From Euryarchaeota archaeon UBA623 (GTDB taxonomy: Archaea; Thermoplasmatota; Poseidoniia; Poseidoniales; Thalassarchaeaceae): 8,065 nt of DNA. Under the pieces are notes generated by a model, which was not told the DNA's origin, did no database searches, and saw only the letters and a program-made list of their open reading frames with translations. Below are positions 1 to 6,330 of this stretch, in pieces (the first letter of the stretch is position 1; each line of letters begins with the position of its first letter). Where the stretch lies: positions 1-8,065 of the forward strand of contig DAUV01000105.1 in NCBI GenBank assembly GCA_002505325.1, read 5' to 3'. A program made the translations under genes and the position numbers.

Positions 1-1
1 G

Positions 2-3000
2 TGCACATCAATAGAGGACCAGCACGGATTCGTAGTGCGCGACAGTATCGACCTGCAATTACTCTCAGTTGACATCAGGGACTCTGTCAACGCCCCAGCA
101 CTGGACATCGACAACAGTGGGATGGACCACGACGGCACGGTCATCATGGATGACATCAAGATTAACCTCAATTCGACTAGTCACTCGGTCGCGCTGGATG
201 AGGTAAACGGTCTGGTCCGGGGCCTTGACATGAATGGCGACAATGGCGGCCTGTTGTGGGACGCCAGTGGCCAAGGGGCCTCGTTACTTGAGAACAGCGT
301 AATCCGTGGCAATACCGGCTCCTGCTTCGACATGGTCGACCACAGCGAGCTGTTCGTTCACAACGTCGCAATGGCTTGTGATTCCGGCGCTTCGGCAAGC
401 ATCGCCTCCAGTTTTGTCAACTTCACCGGTTCGTGGTTCACCAGTGGATTTGCCGATAGTTTTGAGATGTTGGGCGACAGCCATCTGCGTTGGATATCCT
501 CAGGTGATCTCGACACACCGACCTACGCCGGACAGGACAACATCCTCGATGTGATGTGGATGGTCGAGGTCCACTCCGTCAATCAGCACCTGCTACACAT
601 CCCTCACGCTGAGTTCAACCTCACCTTCGACCTGTACGAGTCCGAATACACAGGCACTCTGCCGTACTCTGGATACTATTCGTATGGTCCCTTCGTCGGC
701 GAGCGCTGGACTCCAATGCAGGGCTGGTCCGACGTCAACACGGTCCGCACCGGTTGCAACTATGATGGCGTCCACAACGACACTGCAGCAGTCGACCTCG
801 ACGCGGATATCTCGGTGTTCTGCCACCTTGAACTGTCCAATCAGCCACCATTCATTCTGTGGGACTCTCCCGAGCACGAGGCAATCTATGCCAGCGGTGG
901 CCAGGTGGTCTTCGATGCCAATCGGTCTTGGGACCTTGACTTCGATGAACTGAGTTACAGCTGGACCAGCAGCATCGACGGCGACCTGTTGAGCGCATGC
1001 AGCTCGACCTCGGGCGGAAACGGCTCGTCATTCACTGCCAACCTCGCCGCCACCTGTCTTTCAGATGGAGTCCACCAGATTACTCTCGAGGTCTGTGACA
1101 GCGAGAACCAATGCGTGCAGGAAGTCCGTGAGATTGAACTGGTCAACCTGCCCCCAGTGCTTTCGGTTGGAACAACACCGCAGATTTCTGCATGGGGAAC
1201 TCTCTACCTTGGAATAACCGCCAACGTCACTGTCCACCTAGGAAGTACGTACGATCCAGAGGGAGACGAACTGCACTGCTGGGTAGAGACCTCATACGAG
1301 CAAGGGACCGGTCAGCCGCCTGCAGGAGATGCAGAGTGCCCTGCCACAATCATCCACACATTCCCGGGCGCACCCAACCAGTTCTCGGTGACGGTTTATG
1401 CCTCGGACGGTGTTAATGTCCCCGTCTCGTGGACTTTCAACATCGAGCTCTACAACGAGATACCAGTGGCAAAGCTAGAGGTTACTCGCACAGGCATGAC
1501 ATCGTCGGCAACCGTGCAACTCGACGGAACTGCAACCTTCGACCCCGAGGGTGATGGAGTCAAATTCGAATTCTGGAGTGACCGCGACGGCCTTCTCGCC
1601 TCGGGGGTGACACCTGATTCGGCAGTCGAGTGGATTGGGACCCTGTCGAAGGGAGATCACATCATCACGATGTACGCGAGCGACAATCGCCCCAACCATG
1701 CAGGTATGTGGGACTCGACCACAGCCGAACTCAGTGTATCCAACTCACCACCCGTGGCACTGATTGCCAATCCGTCCGACGGGATACTGACTGACTCTGG
1801 CGAGTTACTGGTATTCGATGCCACTGGCTCGGGAGACTGGGACGCTGCCTGCATCGATTTACCTAACAACGGCAGTGGGCTGGTCTGCAATCCCTTTGCA
1901 GAATTCAGCACCGACCTAGTCAGCGTGCTCTGGGAGAGCGATCTATTGAGCGAGCCGATGGGTAGCGGATGGGTGTTAGAGACTAGGTTGCCGGAGGGCG
2001 TGCATCAGGTTACTCTGACTGTCGAGGACGGCTCAGGGACCTCGGACGTGGCTGAGATTATGGTTAGGGTCGATGAGTCAGCCCCGGTCCTCGTCCTCGA
2101 CTCGCCAATGCCCGATATTGAGGTCTACTCCAATCTACCTGTGCTGTTCGACTTCCGACGTTCGTTCGACCCCGACGGCGACGATTTCACCGTCAGCGTG
2201 TACTCCGACCTGATGGCCGAGCCTATACTTGAGGAAAGGACGGCAGATTACTGGTACAACGACTACCTACCGGCGGGAGAGCACATGCTACGTTTTGAGC
2301 TGATAGACTCCAATGGGATGCAACGCACCCACTCACAGGCACTCAAGGTACTAGAGTCTGGGCCCGTGGCGGGAATCTCTGACCTTTCGGAAGGTCAGTA
2401 CATTCCACCGGGCGAGCCCGTGGTACTCAACGCCTCGGCCTCCTACGACTACGATGACGACATCGTGCTCTATCAATGGGTCCTGAACGACGGAACGTTG
2501 CTGAGCGACAAGATAGTCCACACTGCGAGTTTCCCACCCGGGCCCGTGCGCATCGATTTGCTGGTCAAGGACTCAAGGGGCGACTCATCTTCGGCCTCGA
2601 TTAACCTCACAATCGGCTCAAGCTCGCCACAGTTGTACGAGCTCGAGGTATCACCGAACAGCATCGACCTTGAGGAGCCGACATCGGTCCTCATCACGGT
2701 GCGTCTAGTAGACCCTGACGGTACCACTACCTCTGTGCGTGGAGAGTTGCGCGCAGGCGGGGTGTCACAATCACTCGATTTCCTAGACGACGGTATGGAG
2801 GGCGACCAGTTCGCCGGTGACGGCATCTGGACCTACGTATCTGTCTGGACCCTGACGGGGAGCAGCGCGAGGGTGGAGGTATGGGCGCTTGACGGCGACA
2901 TGGTTAGCCCGGGACTAGTCGAAGTCATCCCCATCGAGTCGCCCGAGGACACGAGCATGTTCGATTGGCTACTCGGAACAGGTCTCCCGTTCCTGATTAT

Positions 3001-3136
3001 GGCACTGACTCTAGCTGTGATGGTAGGAATAGCCTACGCGAGTACCCGCAGGAGGCAGATCTCAAAGGACCTTGAAATGATCGAGTCGTGGTCCGGATTT
3101 GACCCACGAGAGTTGGACGAAGAGTTTGATGATTGA
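2..3136 (+). CDS. Large cell-surface protein with beta-helix start, PKD/Ig-like repeats and C-terminal membrane anchor (5' partial)
   Basis: The frame is open from base 2 and the first start-like codon (GTG at 35) is followed by no signal peptide, so the gene almost certainly begins before the window. Residues are counted from that GTG. Residues 1-165 have short G/N/D-rich turns typical of a right-handed parallel beta-helix. Residues 170-268 form a separate domain with Cys241 and Cys263, a possible disulphide. Ig/PKD-like domains start near 269, 371, 474, 570, 681 and 775. Several carry the PKD hallmark: DPEGD at 407 and 503, DPDGD at 712, and degenerate forms at 300 and 805. A last beta domain (863-970) has a DDG...GD...GDG motif at 918-930. 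A membrane helix (982-1002), then RRR and a 31-residue acidic tail, predicts an outside body and a cytoplasmic C-terminus. The likely role is adhesion or envelope structure; the ligand is unknown. At least ten N-X-S/T sequons suggest glycosylation. No catalytic motif was seen. Confidence 0.85.
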   Translation, partial: CTSIEDQHGFVVRDSIDLQLLSVDIRDSVNAPALDIDNSGMDHDGTVIMDDIKINLNSTSHSVALDEVNGLVRGLDMNGDNGGLLWDASGQGASLLENSVIRGNTGSCFDMVDHSELFVHNVAMACDSGASASIASSFVNFTGSWFTSGFADSFEMLGDSHLRWISSGDLDTPTYAGQDNILDVMWMVEVHSVNQHLLHIPHAEFNLTFDLYESEYTGTLPYSGYYSYGPFVGERWTPMQGWSDVNTVRTGCNYDGVHNDTAAVDLDADISVFCHLELSNQPPFILWDSPEHEAIYASGGQVVFDANRSWDLDFDELSYSWTSSIDGDLLSACSSTSGGNGSSFTANLAATCLSDGVHQITLEVCDSENQCVQEVREIELVNLPPVLSVGTTPQISAWGTLYLGITANVTVHLGSTYDPEGDELHCWVETSYEQGTGQPPAGDAECPATIIHTFPGAPNQFSVTVYASDGVNVPVSWTFNIELYNEIPVAKLEVTRTGMTSSATVQLDGTATFDPEGDGVKFEFWSDRDGLLASGVTPDSAVEWIGTLSKGDHIITMYASDNRPNHAGMWDSTTAELSVSNSPPVALIANPSDGILTDSGELLVFDATGSGDWDAACIDLPNNGSGLVCNPFAEFSTDLVSVLWESDLLSEPMGSGWVLETRLPEGVHQVTLTVEDGSGTSDVAEIMVRVDESAPVLVLDSPMPDIEVYSNLPVLFDFRRSFDPDGDDFTVSVYSDLMAEPILEERTADYWYNDYLPAGEHMLRFELIDSNGMQRTHSQALKVLESGPVAGISDLSEGQYIPPGEPVVLNASASYDYDDDIVLYQWVLNDGTLLSDKIVHTASFPPGPVRIDLLVKDSRGDSSSASINLTIGSSSPQLYELEVSPNSIDLEEPTSVLITVRLVDPDGTTTSVRGELRAGGVSQSLDFLDDGMEGDQFAGDGIWTYVSVWTLTGSSARVEVWALDGDMVSPGLVEVIPIESPEDTSMFDWLLGTGLPFLIMALTLAVMVGIAYASTRRRQISKDLEMIESWSGFDPRELDEEFDD

Positions 3137-3148
3137 ACCGTACAACAA

Positions 3149-3157
3149 GGGAGGGAG
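3149..3157 (+). promoter_or_regulatory. Ribosome binding site of the cupin gene
   Basis: The run GGGAGGGAG contains the core GGAGG at 3150-3154, six bases before the ATG at 3161. It fixes that ATG as the start. It lies in the 24-bp gap after the surface-protein stop codon, so the cupin could be read from the same transcript; no clear TATA box was seen inside the gap. Confidence 0.75.
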
Positions 3158-3160
3158 AAA

Positions 3161-3520
3161 ATGGGAAAAATAAATCTCAAAGACAAACTATCTCTGTTTT
3201 CAGAACACTGGTCACCAAAGGTAATCGCAGAGATGAATGATTACCAATTCAAATTAGTCAAAATTCAAGGCGATTTTGTTTGGCATAATCATGCAGATAC
3301 CGACGAGGTATTCATCGTAATCAGGGGCGAGATGAAAATCGAGTTTGAGAACGAGACCGTGGAATTGAGCGAGGGTGACATGTATGTGGTCCCAAAAGGA
3401 GTTAATCACAAACCCTGTGCTGAATCTGAATGCGAGGTTATGCTCGTTGAACCTCGCAATGTCGTTAATACTGGCAGTACTGAAGGTGAATTAACAGCCT
3501 CCAATGATATCTGGATTTAA
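3161..3520 (+). CDS. Small single-domain cupin protein (Cupin_2 type)
   Basis: A 119-residue protein, the usual size for a one-domain cupin. Cupin motif 1 is clear: Gly37, His42 and His44 of HNH, Glu49 and Gly56. Motif 2 follows as Gly72, Pro78, Gly80 and His83; the usual final Asn is Ala87. His42, His44, Glu49 and His83 are the standard four metal ligands, so a bound divalent metal is expected. There is no signal peptide or membrane segment, so it should be cytosolic. Small cupins include isomerases, dioxygenases and binding proteins, and nothing here separates these, so the substrate is unknown. The start is fixed by a strong GGAGG site. By hand count the gene is about 41% GC (147 of 360), clearly lower than the 53-62% counted in sampled lines of its neighbours, with many AAA, AAT and ATT codons. 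This hints at recent acquisition, possibly from a bacterium. Confidence 0.88.
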   Translation: MGKINLKDKLSLFSEHWSPKVIAEMNDYQFKLVKIQGDFVWHNHADTDEVFIVIRGEMKIEFENETVELSEGDMYVVPKGVNHKPCAESECEVMLVEPRNVVNTGSTEGELTASNDIWI

Positions 3521-3564
3521 CATTAAGGCGCAGAATGTGGATAGTCACGCAGATAGTCTGAGAA

Positions 3565-3573
3565 CATAAAGTA
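3565..3573 (+). promoter_or_regulatory. Putative TATA box for a leaderless dehydrogenase transcript
   Basis: CATAAAGTA is the most AT-rich stretch in the 74-bp gap between cupin and dehydrogenase. Its centre is about 26 bases before the GTG at 3595, the archaeal TATA-to-start-site distance. No Shine-Dalgarno lies before that GTG. Together these suggest transcription starting at or next to the start codon. The site is predicted from spacing and composition only. Confidence 0.45.
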
Positions 3574-3594
3574 GCGGAACATCTCCCGTCCTGC

Positions 3595-4362
3595 GTGGAA
3601 ACCGGGTTGCATGGCAAGGTTGTGCTCGTCACCGGCGGTGCTGGTGGCATAGGTCAGGCCATCTGTAGGGCGTTCGCCGCCGAGGGCGCTCGCGTGATCG
3701 TCCATCATCACTCCTCGTCTGACGCAGCCATATCGCTGGCCGAGGAAATCGATGGAATAGCCATCCGTGCGGATTTGCGCGATGACAAGGAAGCACTTTC
3801 GATGGTTAGAAACATTGTCTCTGAATCAGGGTCCCTCGATATTTGCGTCGCCAATGCTGGCCACTATCCTACACCGTCCAAGCCGCTTTGGGAAATTGAT
3901 AGTGAGCGTTGGGCCTCCACCATTGACTCCAATCTTGGTGTAACAGTGAGTACTGCTCGGGCCTTCCTTGGCCACGCCGCAGAAGTTGGTCACGGATCAA
4001 TCGTTCTGATTGGTTCGACAGCAGGTATCTATGGTGAATCAGGACATGCTGACTACGCTGCTGCGAAGGGAGCTATCACATCAGGTCTGCTGATGTCACT
4101 AAAGAACGACGTCTCGCAGATTGGGGGTGTCCGTGTTAATGCGGTCGCTCCAGGATGGACTGTCACGCCAAAGAAGGTCGAACATGGGGTCGACGAAGAG
4201 CTAGTAGAGCGTGCAACTGCGACGATGGCACTGAAGAAACTCGCTACCACTGAGGATGTGGCTAAAGCGGTGGTCATGCTATCTTCGGACGAAATCTCAG
4301 GACACATCACGGGGCAGGTCATCGAGGTCGCGGGCGGAATGGAAGGACGTTTAATTCCATGA
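3595..4362 (+). CDS. Short-chain dehydrogenase/reductase (FabG-like SDR)
   Basis: A 255-residue classical SDR of standard length, expected to carry out NAD(P)(H)-dependent alcohol/ketone interconversion in the cytosol. The Rossmann glycine motif is TGGAGGIG at 13-20, the adenine-site Asp is Asp60, and NAG lies at 87-89. The catalytic set is complete: Asn113, Ser141, Tyr154 and Lys158 (YAAAK). PG at 186-187 and the ending HITGQVIEVAGG resemble 3-oxoacyl-ACP reductases and related sugar or alcohol dehydrogenases. The end of beta-strand 2 reads VHHHSSS, with neither the acidic residue of NAD enzymes nor a clear Arg for NADP, so the cofactor is open. GTG is the first start after the in-frame TGA at 3559, and it gives the usual short lead into GKVVLVTGG. 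The gene converges on the regulator 5 bp downstream. The substrate cannot be told from sequence. Confidence 0.92.
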   Translation: METGLHGKVVLVTGGAGGIGQAICRAFAAEGARVIVHHHSSSDAAISLAEEIDGIAIRADLRDDKEALSMVRNIVSESGSLDICVANAGHYPTPSKPLWEIDSERWASTIDSNLGVTVSTARAFLGHAAEVGHGSIVLIGSTAGIYGESGHADYAAAKGAITSGLLMSLKNDVSQIGGVRVNAVAPGWTVTPKKVEHGVDEELVERATATMALKKLATTEDVAKAVVMLSSDEISGHITGQVIEVAGGMEGRLIP

Positions 4363-4367
4363 ATTAT

Positions 4368-5246
4368 TCAGGCTACAGACTCGATTCGAGCTACCTCTCT
4401 GGAGGTGACCAGTGCGTCCATCCCACTATCCGACAGTCGCCACTTGGGACGTCGTGCCTCTGAGGCAGCCTCGACCATCTCGCCATTGCGCAGTTCGTTG
4501 AGGTGGTGACTCAGTAGCTGCCTCGAAATTTCTAACTTCAATCGGATATCGGTGCCCGAGAGGCCTATGTTGCCGGATTCGGACAGTACCTCGAGTATGG
4601 CTAGACGAGTCCCAGCGATAGGATTCCTAATTCGCCCAATTTCCTCTCTAGACAGACTGGAAATCGCATAGCGACGCAGTTTACCATCTCTCCATGAGAT
4701 AATCTGGCCTGTTGATTCAAGAGTGTGGAGGTGGTAAGCCGTCACTCCGTTGGCGAGTCCTAGGGCGTCGCGCAGTGCGGAGAAGTGAATTCCGGCATTT
4801 GCCTCGAGGTATCCGAGTAGACGGCCACGAGTAAGCATATCTTCTCGATTGCTTTTCATTCTCGAGAGCATAGGAGATATCAGCGCCACTAGCACTGTCA
4901 CCTTCACAAACTCAAGTACGAACGATCCAAGAATGAGTGATCCCAGAGCACCCGCTCCCCCAGCTAGGAGCCTCTGCGGTAGAGTGGAATCGGAATCCCC
5001 CTCTTTCTCTCCTCGCTTTAGGACAGGCTGTGCCTCCTCGGAGTCTCCCTCGGCGGTTGCTAACATCTCTTCGTTCACCGTACTGCCATCATCGGAGTTT
5101 TCGTCCAGTGGCGTGTTCATCATCCAGCCACCGGCGAGCATAGCGGCTACCGCAAGAGCGGCTACTAGACGCACCGTACGGACACCTTCCATCACTCTGT
5201 GCAACTCACCTTCACCTATGACTGCCGTGGTGAATTGGTTTGACAT
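4368..5246 (-). CDS. Membrane-tethered regulator with two TM segments and two winged-helix domains
   Basis: A 292-residue protein. TM1 lies at about 25-43. A strongly acidic loop follows at 44-92, with 14 Asp/Glu between 48 and 88. TM2 is at about 98-127 and is followed by basic residues (R129, K131, R134). The C-terminal half has two winged helix-turn-helix domains: 138-195, with recognition helix near GVTAYHLHTLE, and 209-283, with recognition helix near SRQLLSHHLNEL. Both resemble the ArsR/MarR-like folds common in archaeal regulators. The predicted topology puts the loop outside and both DNA-binding domains in the cytoplasm, as in a one-component membrane sensor. The signal sensed is unknown. 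The ATG at 5246 has no Shine-Dalgarno; Met19 (5192) is a possible alternative and would make TM1 look like a signal peptide. The gene is divergent from the aminopeptidase-like gene, so auto-control and control of that operon are plausible but inferred. Confidence 0.8.
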   Translation of the reverse strand: MSNQFTTAVIGEGELHRVMEGVRTVRLVAALAVAAMLAGGWMMNTPLDENSDDGSTVNEEMLATAEGDSEEAQPVLKRGEKEGDSDSTLPQRLLAGGAGALGSLILGSFVLEFVKVTVLVALISPMLSRMKSNREDMLTRGRLLGYLEANAGIHFSALRDALGLANGVTAYHLHTLESTGQIISWRDGKLRRYAISSLSREEIGRIRNPIAGTRLAILEVLSESGNIGLSGTDIRLKLEISRQLLSHHLNELRNGEMVEAASEARRPKWRLSDSGMDALVTSREVARIESVA

Positions 5247-5294
5247 TACGTAGTGGTGTTGAATAACAGAACTCTCATCACGAGTCGAGGAGCG
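5247..5294. promoter_or_regulatory. Short divergent promoter region
   Basis: These 48 bases lie between the regulator start (-) and the preferred ATG of the aminopeptidase-like gene (+). The only AT-rich stretch is TTGAATAACAGAA at 5259-5271. On the + strand AATAACA is centred about 30 bases before the ATG at 5295, acceptable for a leaderless start. On the - strand TTATTCA (5266-5260) is only 14-20 bases before the ATG at 5246, which is too close and would favour the Met19 start. GAGGAG at 5287-5292 is only two bases before the + ATG, too near for a normal Shine-Dalgarno. Both assignments are weak. Confidence 0.35.
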
Positions 5295-6326
5295 ATGGCC
5301 GAAGAGTCCGATGTTTCCATTGGTGATGACACCGAGCGTGAGGAAGCGATGCTGACCGCGGCCCGTTCAGTAGTGAGGACGTGCATGCAGGTGCGGCCGC
5401 ACGAGCACGTGCTGGTAGTCACCGATCCTTCGACTTCCGAGGTCGGGCGCTCACTGTATGAGGCCGCCTCGGAGGTTACTGATCGCATCCTCATGATGAT
5501 GATGCCTCGTAGGCACAGGCAGGGTAACGAGCCACCGGCCTCAGTCGGTGATCTAATGCGTCGTCAGAATGTCGTATTGCTAGCCACCCGCCACTCCTTG
5601 ACTCATACCCGTGCACGACTAACCGCATCGAGAGAGGGAGCTAGGATTGCTTCGATGCCAGGAATCGACGAGGAAATGATGGCGATGGGTGGAATGACCG
5701 CCGATTACAATGCCCTGCAGAAGGAGATATCGGGGCTGAACCCAATGCTACGGCGTAGGCGTGATGTCAGGGTGACAACTCCGGCGGGTACAGATGTGAC
5801 CTTCAGGACGGGAGCCCGCTGGGTGCTCGAGGACAACGGCATATGCAACCGGCCCGGGCAGGTGACCAACCTGCCGGCTGGAAAGGTCTTCGTTCTACCA
5901 AAGGAGCAGACCCTGAGCGGTAAAATCGTCATCGATGGTTCGTGGGAAGGCATCCTGCTAGACGAAAACCTCACTTTCCTAGTCGAGGAAGGCATGGTGG
6001 TCAGCATTTCCGGTGGCGAATTGGCAGAGAGCGTCGAGTCAGTGCTCGACGAGGCTAAGGTCGGTCTCCGCCCGTCTAGGACTGGGCTGGTCAAAACTGT
6101 GGCTGAGTTCGGTTTCGGGATGAACTCGAGGGCGAGGCTGACCGGAAACAGGCTCGAGGATCAGGTGGTGCGCGGTTCCGCTTACTTCGGAATCGGTGAC
6201 AACTCCGCGCTCGGTGGCTCGGCAAGCGTAGGCATTCACATGCGAGGAGTCATGTTGAAGCCAACAATCGAACTGAACGACGTCGATCTCGTGGTTGATG
6301 GCAAGATTACCGCCCGCAAGAGGTGA
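5295..6326 (+). CDS. Aminopeptidase-like protein of the M29 / COG2309 (AmpS/AmpT-like) family, with altered metal-site residues
   Basis: The protein is 343 residues from the ATG at 5295. A GTG at 5253 would add 14 residues but nearly touch the divergent gene, so ATG is preferred. The C-terminal half matches the M29 metallo-aminopeptidase pattern: NLPAGKVFVLP (192-202), AEFGFGMN (270-277), GSAYFGIGDN (294-303), GGSASVGIHMRGVM (307-320) and a final VDGK. M29 enzymes remove N-terminal amino acids using two metal ions bound by Glu, Glu, His, His and Asp. By my alignment from memory Glu271 and His315 are kept, but the first Glu is Lys197, one His is Tyr297 and the Asp of the HxD motif is Arg317. 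Peptidase activity is therefore doubtful; a binding protein or different chemistry is possible. Residues 151-156 are Arg-rich, and there are Met clusters at 67-70 and 128-134. There is no signal peptide. The ThiN-like gene follows 4 bp after the stop, suggesting an operon. Confidence 0.8.
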   Translation: MAEESDVSIGDDTEREEAMLTAARSVVRTCMQVRPHEHVLVVTDPSTSEVGRSLYEAASEVTDRILMMMMPRRHRQGNEPPASVGDLMRRQNVVLLATRHSLTHTRARLTASREGARIASMPGIDEEMMAMGGMTADYNALQKEISGLNPMLRRRRDVRVTTPAGTDVTFRTGARWVLEDNGICNRPGQVTNLPAGKVFVLPKEQTLSGKIVIDGSWEGILLDENLTFLVEEGMVVSISGGELAESVESVLDEAKVGLRPSRTGLVKTVAEFGFGMNSRARLTGNRLEDQVVRGSAYFGIGDNSALGGSASVGIHMRGVMLKPTIELNDVDLVVDGKITARKR

Positions 6327-6327
6327 T
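6320..6327 (+). promoter_or_regulatory. Ribosome binding site deciding the TTG start of the ThiN-like gene
   Basis: GAGGTGAT overlaps the stop codon of the preceding gene (TGA, 6324-6326). Its core GAGGTG ends five bases before the TTG at 6331. This is a near-perfect Shine-Dalgarno and selects TTG 6331 over the upstream TTG 6295 and ATG 6298, which would overlap the previous gene and have no such site. It suggests translational coupling of the two genes. Confidence 0.75.
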
Positions 6328-6330
6328 GAA

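Noticed and set aside
2473..2826. Open frame of 117 codons on the minus strand within the surface-protein gene
   Set aside because: It lies wholly opposite a well-supported domain array, is Ser/Pro/Arg-rich as antisense frames usually are, and has no motif or ribosome binding site.
2980..3136. PGF-CTERM-like archaeosortase sorting signal in the surface protein
   Set aside because: There is no PGF motif before the helix, and 31 residues follow it, whereas such signals end soon after a basic patch. A simple membrane anchor fits better.
3521..3594. Terminator hairpin or small RNA in the gap after the cupin gene
   Set aside because: I see no convincing stem with a T-run and no conserved RNA shape; only the TATA-like box stands out.
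4849..5253. Open frame of 134 codons on the plus strand opposite the membrane regulator
   Set aside because: It is the antisense of the TM and acidic-loop region; its Ser/Thr/Pro-rich composition mirrors the real gene and no family is recognisable.
5253..5294. Longer GTG start for the aminopeptidase-like protein
   Set aside because: It would leave only 6 bp between divergent starts, and the 14 added residues show no family similarity. ATG at 5295 is preferred, though not proven.
5493..5504. Four ATG codons in a row, a possible phase-variable microsatellite
   Set aside because: The unit is three bases, so slippage would only change the number of Met residues and not switch the gene; four copies is also short.
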